A program made the position numbers and the translations under genes. A stretch of 64,000 bases of DNA from Methanobacterium sp. PtaB.Bin024 (GTDB lineage: Archaea > Methanobacteriota > Methanobacteria > Methanobacteriales > Methanobacteriaceae). The notes under the pieces were generated by a model. The model ran no database searches. It saw only the letters and a list, made by a program, of their open reading frames with translations, and was not told the origin of the DNA. Shown piece after piece: positions 33,487 to 42,076 of the stretch (positions within the stretch are counted from its first letter, which is position 1; each line of letters begins with the position of its first letter). Where the stretch lies: the NCBI GenBank assembly GCA_002067065.1, contig MVPY01000043.1, forward strand, positions 3,501-67,500, written 5' to 3'.

Positions 33487-33791
33487 TTTTACCACCCTCC
33501 TATTTTCAACTCTATAATTATCTAAAACTCTAAATAATATCTGATCATTATTTTAATTAATAAAAATAAAAATCTTATTAGATGTATGCATTGGAATATA
33601 GTGTAGTTAAGTAGTTGAAGGTAACTGAATAATTAATTTAACTTATGGTTGAATCAGTAGCATATCTAATAAATAGGCTCAAAATTAGTGTATTTTGAAG
33701 ACTATTAGTTTAAGATAATATATAAAAATCTTACATTACAGATTAATAACTGGCAAAATATGGATTAAGAAGTTTAGGAGGGGGGAATATA
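33487..33791. other. Divergent intergenic region
   Basis: 305 bp between the tautomerase (minus) and a plus-strand membrane protein. AT-rich, with promoter-like TATA stretches around 33715-33730. No gene or repeat seen. Confidence 0.4.
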
Positions 33792-34262
33792 ATGTGGAAA
33801 GTATCAAATAAACTCTGGTTAATAACTACTGTTCCTATGTTATTGGTTGGTGTGGGAATGATTGTTTATGGGATGATGGTATCTCCTGAAGCCCTTACTG
33901 ATGATGGATACCCACTTAATACTTTTCTATTTATGATGGGCGGTGCATTCATAGTTTTTCCTCTTTTAGGGGCGCTTGGAGTTTATCACTACTACAAAAA
34001 AATCAATGATAGGGAAACTTTCCTCCTTAATGAGGGTATAAAGGGAGAAGCAGAGATATTGAGTCGGGAACAGACAGGAACTTATATCAATGAACAACCA
34101 CAGGTCAGATTCAAGCTTTTAATAACCACGCCTTTTGATGAATACGAGCTGGAACATAAAGAGATCGTGAATCTGCTGGATATGGGTTCAATCCCGGTGG
34201 GTAGGAAAATTCCAGTTATGGTACATCCAGATAATCCTAAAGATATTATCCTGGTTTTATAG
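33792..34262 (+). CDS. Two-helix membrane protein with DUF3592-like soluble domain
   Basis: 156 residues. Two membrane helices (about 8-28 and 44-66) are followed by a beta-rich domain with KGEAEILSREQTGTYINEQP and a closing IPVGRKIPVMVHPDNPKDI, the pattern of DUF3592-like domains in which a property of the cell envelope is probably sensed or modulated. Function unknown. A very strong AGGAGGGG lies before the ATG. It is a single gene. Confidence 0.7.
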   Translation: MWKVSNKLWLITTVPMLLVGVGMIVYGMMVSPEALTDDGYPLNTFLFMMGGAFIVFPLLGALGVYHYYKKINDRETFLLNEGIKGEAEILSREQTGTYINEQPQVRFKLLITTPFDEYELEHKEIVNLLDMGSIPVGRKIPVMVHPDNPKDIILVL

Positions 34263-34320
34263 AATGAGGATGTTATTGTTTGGAAATTATTTTTAAAATG
34301 AACATTTATTAGGCATTAAC

Positions 34321-34647
34321 TCAGATAGGTTTATTCATAAACCTTTCATGGTCAATGAAACGGTTTAAAACTTCTTCAACAGTTCCTTCATCTTCAACCA
34401 GCTTTAAATTTGCTTTTTTAATTCCATATTTGGCTTTCATCCCAGCTTGGGCTGTAATTACAACTTCACAGCCTCCCAGGATACTGAGACCCTGTTGCCA
34501 TTGGTGTTTGGCTTCAGGGTTGATGTTAGTTTCAATGTATTCGATGTATTTTGGATCATCCCCATCCCACTGGTATATGGCGAATCCTTTGGTTCTTCCG
34601 AAGTGATCGGCATTAATCTGGTCGGATGTTGCAACTGCAATTTTCAT
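34321..34647 (-). CDS. NifX/NifB-type dinitrogenase iron-molybdenum cofactor-binding domain protein
   Basis: 108 residues. It opens MKIAVATSDQINADHFGRTKGFAIY, which is the characteristic start of the NifX/NafY/NifB-tail fold, and has LGGCEVVITAQAGMKAKYGIKK. Such small proteins bind iron-sulfur or heterometal clusters and occur widely in methanogens outside nif operons. No nitrogenase gene is nearby, so a general cluster-carrier role is likely. AGGAGGAATC precedes the ATG. Confidence 0.85.
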   Translation of the reverse strand: MKIAVATSDQINADHFGRTKGFAIYQWDGDDPKYIEYIETNINPEAKHQWQQGLSILGGCEVVITAQAGMKAKYGIKKANLKLVEDEGTVEEVLNRFIDHERFMNKPI

Positions 34648-34743
34648 GATATGATTCCTCCTACCTTTTGAGAAGTATGAGCATTTTTCTATCTTAAATA
34701 ACTTATTTGAATAAATTAAACTACATGTGAACTGTATATGGGG

Positions 34744-35484
34744 CTATTTTTTAACACTAACAAAAACAGGTCTTTCATCAGATTCCTCATCCCATGGAAG
34801 GTCATTGTAGCCACCGTAGATATGGGTTTTAAAACCTATTTTTTCCAGGATCTTTGCAACTTCTGGTGTAGGGAAAACACCAATTTGGTGCTGGTCAATT
34901 TCGAAATCCATTTTCCCATCCTCTTTCACCAGGAAGACAAAGTTGGCATTGAAAACTCCATTGTATAATCGACTTTGGGATATTCGGGCCAGTTGCAGAT
35001 CCCCTTTGACCACAGCATCCACCAACATCCTACCTTCTTCCCAGTTTTCTGTGCAAAAACCCAGATCAAATAGGAGAACACCACCAGATTTCAGGTGATT
35101 GTAAAATCTTTTGAAGGTTCCCTCAAGCTCATCCAGGGTTGTGTGGTAATTTATGGCAGAGAACAGACAGATAATGGTGTCAAATTTTTGTTGGAGATCC
35201 ATCTTCTTCATATCCCCTTCCACAAATTCTATTTCTGGAAGTTTTTTCCGGGCAATTTCCAACATTTCAGGGTTTATATCCAGTCCTACTATGTTAAAGG
35301 AATTCTGAAGAAAGTGGGCATGGCCTCCGGTTCCACAGGCTACATCCAAAAGATCCGTACCTTCAGAGGTTTTATATTCTTCAACAACCTTTTTGATGAA
35401 TTTTGATTCGCCTTTATAATCCATCCATTGGTAGATGAGATCATAATAATGGGCAAATTTACGGTAAAGTTCCTGTTCTGGCAT
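34744..35484 (-). CDS. Class I SAM-dependent methyltransferase
   Basis: About 246 residues from the ATG at 35484; a TTG at 35520 would add 12 residues, but neither has a clear ribosome site. The SAM-binding motif I is LLDVACGTGGHAHFL, followed by VGLDINPEMLEIARK (motif II) and DTIICLFSAINYH. The C-terminal half has a beta-strand insertion typical of small-molecule methyltransferases. Substrate unknown. A 13-bp tandem repeat lies just upstream of its start. Confidence 0.83.
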   Translation of the reverse strand: MPEQELYRKFAHYYDLIYQWMDYKGESKFIKKVVEEYKTSEGTDLLDVACGTGGHAHFLQNSFNIVGLDINPEMLEIARKKLPEIEFVEGDMKKMDLQQKFDTIICLFSAINYHTTLDELEGTFKRFYNHLKSGGVLLFDLGFCTENWEEGRMLVDAVVKGDLQLARISQSRLYNGVFNANFVFLVKEDGKMDFEIDQHQIGVFPTPEVAKILEKIGFKTHIYGGYNDLPWDEESDERPVFVSVKK

Positions 35485-35533
35485 TTTATCTAATTTATCA
35501 TAATATGACTTAATATTCAATTAATCTAAAATT

Positions 35534-35572
35534 CAATTAATCATTTCAATTAATCATTTCAATTAATCATTT
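35534..35572. repeat. Three perfect 13-bp tandem repeats
   Basis: CAATTAATCATTT is repeated at 35534-35546, 35547-35559 and 35560-35572, with a degenerate copy at 35518-35530. The array sits between the flavoprotein stop codon, which it overlaps, and the methyltransferase gene on the same strand. Confidence 0.8.
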
Positions 35573-36132
35573 ATTTTTTTAATGAGTTTTGCAACGTTGT
35601 CTCCAAATCTACGGATGGTTTCGATACCTTCTGTATCTTCTTCAACCTCTCCTGGTTCTAATCCGAAGGCCATGTTCCAGTAGGTGCTTCCCGGGACGAT
35701 CATATCATTTATGAAGAAGAACATGAGCATCTCCTGTAGTGTGGCGGTGTGTCCACCTCTCCTGGCCACAGCTATTGGACCTCCCACCTTCCATGATAGG
35801 AAATTCCCTGATTTCATGCTGACCATTCCGATCCTCTGCAGGGCTGACATCAGGTCTCCCCTGGCAGTTCCAAAGTATACGGGGGATCCGATGATGAAAC
35901 CTTCTGATACTTTAATCTTTTCTATGATATCATTAACACCGTCTTTAAGAGCACATTGATGTAGTTCTGCGCACTTTCCGCAGGCAATGCAGGAACGGAT
36001 TTTCATCTGTCTTAAAGATACTATTTCAGTTTCAACACCGTTTTCCTCTATCTTCTTTGCACATTCTTTTAGGACTTGCATGGTATTGCTTTCTTTCCGA
36101 GGGCTTGCACATAATAGTAGAACTTTTTTCAT
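35563..36132 (-). CDS. Iron-sulfur flavoprotein / NADPH-dependent FMN reductase-like protein
   Basis: 189 residues with a flavodoxin-like fold: the N-terminal LLLCASPRKESNTMQVL binds FMN phosphate. A compact cysteine motif CIACGKCAELHQC (about residues 48-60) resembles the cluster site of the iron-sulfur flavoprotein (Isf) family, used in electron transfer or oxygen detoxification in methanogens. GSPVYFGTARGDLMSALQR is also typical. GGAGGCACC precedes the ATG. The methyltransferase lies downstream. Confidence 0.86.
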   Translation of the reverse strand: MKKVLLLCASPRKESNTMQVLKECAKKIEENGVETEIVSLRQMKIRSCIACGKCAELHQCALKDGVNDIIEKIKVSEGFIIGSPVYFGTARGDLMSALQRIGMVSMKSGNFLSWKVGGPIAVARRGGHTATLQEMLMFFFINDMIVPGSTYWNMAFGLEPGEVEEDTEGIETIRRFGDNVAKLIKKIND

Positions 36133-36246
36133 AGAAGGTGCCTCCTAAAGTAAATTCTTTTTTAATTACCTTTGATCATGAAGTTATTTTCGTGGAATAA
36201 GTTATATGTTATTTATTAACCAAAAAAAAAGTTGTTTTCCCTTTTT

Positions 36247-37014
36247 TTATTCTTTATCAACATTCCCTACTGGAGCTAAATAGATGGCAAATTCTTCTTT
36301 ACCATCCAGATGCAGTAAATCATCTAAGTATTCCTGATCATAGGCTCCTATGGTTGATGTCCCGGCTCCTATTGCTTCACAGGCCAGATACATATTCTGC
36401 CCTACGTGTCCGGCATCCATAGCTATTACTTTATGAGAGTCTAAACCATATCTCCATTCCATACGATAGGGGATAGCAGTCCATATGAAAGTCACTGCAG
36501 ATTGTCCGGCGAACGTTTGGCCGAAAGTGGCTTTAACTATCTTTTCTTGAAGATGATCCTCCTTGAATTCAAAAAGCAGTTCATGGGTTAAAGGCAGATA
36601 ACGGTATATTCCTGGTTGAAATTTATCTCCAGTTTCAGTTTTTTCCACGTTAAAAATCGCCAGATAAGTTTCCAGGGCATGACGACAACCAGCTGAGGGA
36701 ACATTGCGGAAAGCATAATCACCAACATACCTGCGCACCCCTTGAGTTGCCCAGAGAATAAATGACAATTCTAGGAGTGTTAATGGGTCCTTGTTATATT
36801 TTCTGCGACTTTCACGGTTTTTAATGGCATCATAAAGAGTGATGTTAAAATGTTTGCTCCAGTCAGTGTTAATAAGCTCAAATCTCTTCGAATCTGGAGA
36901 ATATGGTTTTTCAATGGGAGGGGCTTTGATTCCTCTATTTTGATCCGTTTGAGAAAAATCTATGGTTTTTCTTATGGAATCCTTTAGAAAATTGCGGTAT
37001 TGTTCTAGATTCAT
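36247..37014 (-). CDS. SagB/ThcOx-type nitroreductase family protein
   Basis: 255 residues. The nitroreductase FMN-binding segments are RESRRKYNKDPLTLLELSFILWATQG near the start, VPSAGCRHALETYL and YRMEWRYGLDSHKVIAMDAGHVGQNMYLACEAIG near the end, which match SagB-type dehydrogenases. These often oxidise azolines or reduce quinone-like or nitro compounds, but stand-alone copies have no known substrate. GGAGAGGG precedes the ATG. The alpha/beta hydrolase upstream is on the same strand, 53 bp away. Confidence 0.85.
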   Translation of the reverse strand: MNLEQYRNFLKDSIRKTIDFSQTDQNRGIKAPPIEKPYSPDSKRFELINTDWSKHFNITLYDAIKNRESRRKYNKDPLTLLELSFILWATQGVRRYVGDYAFRNVPSAGCRHALETYLAIFNVEKTETGDKFQPGIYRYLPLTHELLFEFKEDHLQEKIVKATFGQTFAGQSAVTFIWTAIPYRMEWRYGLDSHKVIAMDAGHVGQNMYLACEAIGAGTSTIGAYDQEYLDDLLHLDGKEEFAIYLAPVGNVDKE

Positions 37015-37067
37015 TTTTTCCCTCTCCAGTCATCTACCTATTTTTTTTAGTAATTGATAATTATTTA

Positions 37068-38063
37068 TTATGGGCTTTTATCTGATAATTCCTTTACAAA
37101 CCCTCCAATACTCTTTATGGATGCATCGGCTCCAGGTAAATGAGAATAAAAAATCTGCCAGCAGTGGAACATGTCCTGCCAAACCTCCAGATTCACTTTC
37201 ACATCCTTTTGGACTGCCAAGTCTCTGAAACGATTAATATCACAAAGTAGAAGTTCCCGACTCCCTGCCTGAAGCATAATGGGTGGAAAACCATCCAAAT
37301 CGCCGTAAACAGGTGAAGCAAGAGGATTAAATGGGCTTTGTCCCTGTAAATACAGTTCCTTAACCTTATCAAGTCTTTCATGGTTAATCCAGTCTTTCAC
37401 ATCCTTCAAATGGTTGTAAACAACTGGAAAGGTGAGGTCTACTGCAGGAGACATACAAACAGCGCAAAGGGGTAATTTTTCCTCTATCTTCTTTAAAGCA
37501 ATGATAGTGGAAAGAGCCAGGTTACCTCCTGCAGAAATTCCAGATATAACTATATCACTGGCATTGAATCCTTCATCCAGTAACCAGAGATAAGATCGGA
37601 TACAATCTTCGACTGCTGCAGGAAAGGGATTTTCCGGTGCCAGACGATAATCAACACTGAAAACTGAGTAACCTGTGTGTTTGGATAATCTCTGGCAAAG
37701 GTCCTGATGGCCATGGGTGGAGCCCATGTTAAAACCACCTCCATGGAAAAATAGAATAATTTTATCATGGCTGCTTTTAGGTGTAACAATCCAGTAGGAA
37801 GGTGAAGGGGACTCTTTTTCTTCTACTAGTTTTAGAGGGCCGTTGGAACTGAAAGAAAGATAAAATTCATCAAATTCCCTGCGTAATACTGCCAAATCCT
37901 CCTCTTCAAAGCTAAACCGATTTTTTATAATTTTAAGAAGATGATCAGTCTCTTTGTTCAAATAAAAACCCACCTCGATTGCTGGTCCACGTTTTTTTAT
38001 TATCTGTTTTTTGATCTTAATATTTGATGCTGTATAAAACACAAATCTAAAGATTTTATGCAA
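37068..38063 (-). CDS. Alpha/beta hydrolase, hormone-sensitive lipase (HSL) family
   Basis: 331 residues. The oxyanion motif HGGGFNMGS and the nucleophile GISAGGN (Ser) of the HSL family are present, followed by the Asp and His expected late (DINRFRDLA, FHCW). It should hydrolyse short acyl esters. The start is a TTG at 38063 with no clear ribosome site, so the first residues are uncertain; the family core begins about residue 75. It probably forms a unit with the nitroreductase downstream. Confidence 0.83.
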   Translation of the reverse strand: MHKIFRFVFYTASNIKIKKQIIKKRGPAIEVGFYLNKETDHLLKIIKNRFSFEEEDLAVLRREFDEFYLSFSSNGPLKLVEEKESPSPSYWIVTPKSSHDKIILFFHGGGFNMGSTHGHQDLCQRLSKHTGYSVFSVDYRLAPENPFPAAVEDCIRSYLWLLDEGFNASDIVISGISAGGNLALSTIIALKKIEEKLPLCAVCMSPAVDLTFPVVYNHLKDVKDWINHERLDKVKELYLQGQSPFNPLASPVYGDLDGFPPIMLQAGSRELLLCDINRFRDLAVQKDVKVNLEVWQDMFHCWQIFYSHLPGADASIKSIGGFVKELSDKSP

Positions 38064-38168
38064 TCTGATGGCATTTCAATAAATCCACGATTTGTTAGGG
38101 AGGGGTAAAAAACTGATTTTTTTTGACTTATGTCTTGTACAAATTTTGTATACATAAAAGAATGACAT

Positions 38169-38217
38169 ACTTTACTTTTAGTAAAGTTTATATAACATTA
38201 TGTAAAGTACTATTTAC
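38169..38217. promoter_or_regulatory. Two operator-like dyads flanking a TATA element before the DUF2178/HTH operon
   Basis: ACTTTAC-TTTTA-GTAAAGT (38169-38187) is a perfect seven-base dyad. A TATA-like TTTATATAAC follows at about 38186-38195. A second dyad GTAAA-GTACTA-TTTAC (38202-38217) with the same GTAAA half sites ends just before the first gene. The layout fits autoregulation by the HTH protein encoded at 39576. Confidence 0.6.
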
Positions 38218-38232
38218 GTGGGTGAAAATGAA

Positions 38233-38679
38233 ATGAACATTTATAAAATAAGTAAAAAAACAACTTTCATTGTTTATCTTGTTTTAGATGTTTTATTTGC
38301 TGGAATGGGGATGGGTGTTCCATTTTTCTGCATATTAATGGGTTTTCCCGTGGGTTGGTATCTGGCAAAACGGTTAACACTTGACAGGGAAAATCGGAGT
38401 AACGTCCTAAACGAGATTTTAAAATATGCGTTGTATACTTCTCTTTTCACGTTTATTTTAATGCTAGTTATATGGGGGCCTGTAAGCACCATGCTTCTGG
38501 ATCCTGCAGCCGATTTTGTGAATTTTGGCATCCCGTTGATTCTTTACGACCCTAAAATAAGCTTTATTGGATGGATACTCCTGATGATATTCATATCTCC
38601 ATTTTTACAGCTACTTTGCACAATTTTTGCTTCAAATGTGACTTTGTGGAGATTATCTAAAAAAGAGGATGATAGGTAG
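38233..38679 (+). CDS. Four-helix membrane protein
   Basis: 148 residues from the ATG at 38233, with GGTGA before it; a GTG at 38218 overlaps the second dyad. Four hydrophobic segments (about 13-35, 60-80, 90-110 and 115-135). No family recognised. It is first in a run of four small genes ending in an HTH regulator and a CPBP protease, with gaps of 22-41 bp. Confidence 0.6.
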   Translation: MNIYKISKKTTFIVYLVLDVLFAGMGMGVPFFCILMGFPVGWYLAKRLTLDRENRSNVLNEILKYALYTSLFTFILMLVIWGPVSTMLLDPAADFVNFGIPLILYDPKISFIGWILLMIFISPFLQLLCTIFASNVTLWRLSKKEDDR

Positions 38680-38720
38680 AAGTTGATAGAATAGGAATGA
38701 AGTTAGGATGAGGTGAAATT

Positions 38721-39164
38721 ATGGATCAAAAATCAGGAATAGTTCTAAAGATACTTTCCATATTCGAATCTGGTTTATTTCTAAAAATACTTTCAGTGTT
38801 TATAACAGGTCTATGGATTGCGGGATTGATATTAGGGAATATTTACATTATTATACTGGCAATCATACTTTTAATTGCATTAAGCATTGTGTTGTACATC
38901 CATAGAGATAATTTAAAAGAAATTTTCCAGACAGATAGCAGTGTGATTGTGGAAGATGAGAGAACTCAACTAATCAATGAAAAAGCGGCAACAATGACTT
39001 TCGGCATCTTCGTAGCAGTCTTGATTTATGCTGGCATCATTATCATTGCCTTGAGGAACAATTATCCTCACTTATTACAGATAGGATATACCTTGCTTGC
39101 AGCAGCAGTGTTTTGTTTTGTTCTGTACTTTGCATCACGCCTATACTACACCAAAAAATATTAA
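38721..39164 (+). CDS. DUF2178 membrane protein, copy 1
   Basis: 147 residues with four membrane helices in two pairs. Between the pairs lies the DUF2178 hallmark VEDERTQLINEKAATMTF. A cytosolic acidic loop with this EDER motif is shared with the next gene, showing tandem duplication. GGTGAAATT precedes the ATG. Such proteins are usually next to small XRE-type regulators, as here; their role is unknown. Confidence 0.8.
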   Translation: MDQKSGIVLKILSIFESGLFLKILSVFITGLWIAGLILGNIYIIILAIILLIALSIVLYIHRDNLKEIFQTDSSVIVEDERTQLINEKAATMTFGIFVAVLIYAGIIIIALRNNYPHLLQIGYTLLAAAVFCFVLYFASRLYYTKKY

Positions 39165-39192
39165 ACTAATATAAGACTATGAAGGTGATCTT

Positions 39193-39570
39193 ATGAAAAA
39201 TTATCAGATTTTAAGAGTAGTTGTTGCCATGTTTGTGGCAATAATAGTGGGATTATCTGTTAGCATTGGAGCCCTTCTTCCAGCCATCCTGGCAATCATA
39301 ATTGGTGCTATGATATCGTATATCTACAAAAAAAGCACAGATGAAATTTTGGAAGATGAGAGAATAACAAAAGTAAGTGAAAAGGCATCTCGAATTGCCA
39401 TAGTGGTTTTTTCTATTTCCATAGCCTTTATTGGAATGTTCCTTATTATACTGAGAAAGGAATACCCTGATTACACCCAGGCAGGTTTTACTCTTTCCTA
39501 TGCAGCAGTTGCCCTTTTAGCTATATACTACATTTTCTATGGGTATTACAATAAAAAATACGGGTCCTGA
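39193..39570 (+). CDS. DUF2178 membrane protein, copy 2
   Basis: 125 residues, four membrane helices, with LEDERITKVSEKASRIAI as the paralogue of the motif in the gene at 38721. It starts with AAGGTGATCTT upstream and ends 5 bp before the HTH regulator gene, so translation is probably coupled. Function unknown. Confidence 0.8.
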   Translation: MKNYQILRVVVAMFVAIIVGLSVSIGALLPAILAIIIGAMISYIYKKSTDEILEDERITKVSEKASRIAIVVFSISIAFIGMFLIILRKEYPDYTQAGFTLSYAAVALLAIYYIFYGYYNKKYGS

Positions 39571-39575
39571 TTCAT

Positions 39576-39794
39576 ATGAAGAATAATCTTAAGGTATACC
39601 GGGCTATGCAGGATTTAACTCAAGAGGAACTTGCCAAGAAGTTAGGAGTAACCCGACAGACCATAATCGCCATAGAAAAAGAAAAATATGATCCTTCACT
39701 GATTTTAGCCTTTAAAATAGCTAAATTCTTTAAAATACAGATTGAGGATGTTTTCATTTATCCAGAGATTAACACAAGCAATCAAATGGAATAA
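39576..39794 (+). CDS. XRE-family (Cro/C1-type) HTH regulator
   Basis: 72 residues. The helix-turn-helix is TQEELAKKLGVTRQTIIAIE at residues about 14-33, and the C-terminus IEDVFIYPE is characteristic of short XRE regulators of the YozG type. It probably binds the GTAAA dyads upstream of the operon. It begins 5 bp after the second DUF2178 gene. Confidence 0.88.
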   Translation: MKNNLKVYRAMQDLTQEELAKKLGVTRQTIIAIEKEKYDPSLILAFKIAKFFKIQIEDVFIYPEINTSNQME

Positions 39795-39824
39795 TACAAC
39801 CAACAAGTGAATGGAAGAACTTTT

Positions 39825-40490
39825 ATGAAACTATTTAACACTATTGGAGACAGGAACAGCTTTCTGAAACTGGTTCTAAAAATCATATTTGTATTAGTTA
39901 TTATACAGGTTTTAAGAGCAGTCATTTTTGAATTTTTTTTAGTCACTGTCCAACCAAATGGGCCGTTACTGTTTATTTTTAGAGGTTTAGATTTTATAAT
40001 TGTGGGTATAATTCTACTTTTATATTTTAAACCCTCTTTAAATGATCTTGGGCTCAGATGGGACAATATCCGACTGAGAAGTAGAATAATTTATATCATG
40101 TTTTTTTCTGTACTCACCATACTCATATTAAGCCAGTCTGTATTTGAAGAGGAGTTTGATATTCTTATTGGCCTGATAGTATATTCCATCATAAATCCCA
40201 TATTTGAAGAACTAATATTCAGAGGATATATCTGGAGTAAGATAAGTGAATCTGAAGGAATGATCAACCCGGATGGTTTAACATTCTTAACGGTTACACT
40301 ACTTTTCAGTGTATGGCAACTGGGTTATGCCGATGTTTTAATCCGATATTCAAATTTGGGTTTGATTATGGTCTTGAAAATGATGGCTGGTCTGGTTTTA
40401 GGTCTTTTTGTAGGATATCTGCGGTTAAAAACAGGCAAAACTTATGCTTCAATTATTTTCCATGGTCTATGGAATCTTTTTGAGCCATAA
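39825..40490 (+). CDS. CPBP family intramembrane metalloprotease
   Basis: 221 residues from the ATG at 39825, with GGAAGAA before it; the GTG at 39807 is weaker. About seven membrane helices. The CPBP (Abi, type II CAAX protease-like) motifs are FEELIFRGYIW, with the EExxxR catalytic pattern, and HGLWN near the end. These proteases process lipidated or bacteriocin-related peptides. It closes the DUF2178/HTH unit, so it may act with those membrane proteins. Confidence 0.86.
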   Translation: MKLFNTIGDRNSFLKLVLKIIFVLVIIQVLRAVIFEFFLVTVQPNGPLLFIFRGLDFIIVGIILLLYFKPSLNDLGLRWDNIRLRSRIIYIMFFSVLTILILSQSVFEEEFDILIGLIVYSIINPIFEELIFRGYIWSKISESEGMINPDGLTFLTVTLLFSVWQLGYADVLIRYSNLGLIMVLKMMAGLVLGLFVGYLRLKTGKTYASIIFHGLWNLFEP

Positions 40491-40552
40491 AAAACAAAAA
40501 TGTCTTTTTAATATTCATTAATTCTTTAAAATTGGCTATTATTTTTTAGAGC

Positions 40553-41266
40553 CTAGAAAGATCCTCTTTTATCAGGATCCGTACTGCATGAGCTTTTTGG
40601 GGCCAGTTTTTTGGCTTCTTTGAGTTTAACACCCATTTTCTCCAGAACCGCACGGCTATCCACTTTTGTATTAACACAACCATCTCTAAGGAGGGGTACT
40701 CCCTGACAGGAGAACTTAGAAAGTTCCATCATCCCCAGATTGAGGTCCTGGAAGCAAGCAACACCTATAACTCCCTTGAACTTGTTTTTTTCTACTATCT
40801 TCTTGAGGAAGGTTGAACCAGGGATTATGAACACTTTATAACCCATTTCTTCCCCTTTAGTCTTTAAAACTCCGATTACACAACGGTTACAGTTTTCGCA
40901 TACTAAGCCAGAAGTTTCCAATTTTGCCTCGCAATCCAGGTGTCGCAGGCAATGCGGTAAAACTATAATTGTATCTTTGGGTTGTATCTTTTGGAAAACT
41001 TTTTCATTAACTTTATTTCGGACTTCTACACCAATGTGATCCACAATTTTCGCATCCACACCCACACTTTCTGAAAATTTTTTGAAAAGTCCGTAAAAAA
41101 CATCCATAGTAAAAAGAAGTAGTTTAGGAAAGATTAAACGGTCCTTTTCAATTAGCATACGGCCCAGTATGAGGGTTACCGATAGCAGAACCAGTAAAAG
41201 GATTCCTGCCACGAAAACAACCTGGCCAAATATCTGGTAAAATTCAGCAATAGTCATGTTAATCAT
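40553..41266 (-). CDS. DUF116 domain protein
   Basis: 237 residues (234 if the second ATG at 41257 is used). One membrane helix (about 13-35) precedes a cytosolic domain with conserved cysteines: VLPHCLRHLDCEA, CENCNRC, GVACFQDL, CQGVP and DGCVNT. This is the DUF116 pattern of a membrane-anchored metal-binding protein, possibly with an iron-sulfur cluster. Partner unknown. It stands alone on the minus strand. Confidence 0.83.
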   Translation of the reverse strand: MINMTIAEFYQIFGQVVFVAGILLLVLLSVTLILGRMLIEKDRLIFPKLLLFTMDVFYGLFKKFSESVGVDAKIVDHIGVEVRNKVNEKVFQKIQPKDTIIVLPHCLRHLDCEAKLETSGLVCENCNRCVIGVLKTKGEEMGYKVFIIPGSTFLKKIVEKNKFKGVIGVACFQDLNLGMMELSKFSCQGVPLLRDGCVNTKVDSRAVLEKMGVKLKEAKKLAPKSSCSTDPDKRGSF

Positions 41267-41445
41267 CTAATAAGTAGTAACATTTTTTTTATTAACATCT
41301 GGAATTCCGGGTTAAACTGAGAATATCCATCGGGTTTACCTTTATTTTAATGAGAATGTTAAGTGCGTATAATCTATATCATGTTATATATTAAAGTGGT
41401 TATTAAATTGCAACTTTTTTTTCATATAACTGTGTTGTGAAAATA

Positions 41446-41916
41446 TCAATCCTGAACTTTCTCTATTTTAAAATCTTTTAGGGGTCCGTGGATTTTTATC
41501 CCAGCACTAGTGGCATTAATCAGTATTCCAGATAGATCTTCACAGGCGCATAATACATTCTGTTCTGGATGAGTCCCTGGAGTTATGCTACAATCCAGAC
41601 GCACTGTTTTTCCACAACTAGCCACCATTGGTAACCTCTTTGATGTAGGATGATCTTTAGGCAGAACCACTAAGGGGGTTCCCACATCTCTCAATAAAAA
41701 AATCAGTGATTTTATCCCTTCTTCTGCTAAAGGACCAGAATTAAGGGCTGAAACTGCTATGATGTCTTCTTTTTCAAGGAACATCACAACTTCTTCTTTA
41801 TCAGGGGTGCCTATGAATATCTGTCCATTTTTTCCAAATTTAGTTACACCAACAGTCCCTGATTTTCCTTTTAAAAAAATAATTTCATCATTCTTGAGGG
41901 GAATTTTTTGCACCAT
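41446..41916 (-). CDS. Conserved hypothetical protein, cysteine-containing
   Basis: 156 residues, soluble, with no family I recognise. The N-terminal third is beta-rich; the C-terminal half has SCGKTVRLDCSITPGTHPEQNVLCACED, in which four cysteines could bind metal. The segment FLLRDVGTPLVVLPKDHP in the middle is Rossmann-like. It starts 4 bp after the small zinc-ribbon gene on the same strand, so they are coupled. Confidence 0.65.
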   Translation of the reverse strand: MVQKIPLKNDEIIFLKGKSGTVGVTKFGKNGQIFIGTPDKEEVVMFLEKEDIIAVSALNSGPLAEEGIKSLIFLLRDVGTPLVVLPKDHPTSKRLPMVASCGKTVRLDCSITPGTHPEQNVLCACEDLSGILINATSAGIKIHGPLKDFKIEKVQD

Positions 41917-41920
41917 GGGG

Positions 41921-42076
41921 TTACTCTAATTCTTTTACATTGTCAGATTGACAGGCTGGACAAACTACTCTTCTTCCAATACCTTTAAACTCATTTTCAC
42001 AATCCAAACAGCGGTATCTTTTGGTTTTAAGTTTTTTCATTTTAAGATCAGCCATTGGGCCGCCTACAGAACACAT
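41921..42076 (-). CDS. Small zinc-ribbon protein
   Basis: 51 residues from the ATG at 42076 to TAA at 41921, below usual ORF length cut-offs. It contains a four-cysteine ribbon (Cys23, Cys26, Cys39, Cys42) in a basic context: KTKRYRCLDCENEF and RVVCPACQ. It resembles single zinc-ribbon proteins related to rubredoxin-type or RPB-like ribbons. The reading frame ends 4 bp before the ATG of the hypothetical gene at 41446, which supports it being real. Confidence 0.75.
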   Translation of the reverse strand: MCSVGGPMADLKMKKLKTKRYRCLDCENEFKGIGRRVVCPACQSDNVKELE

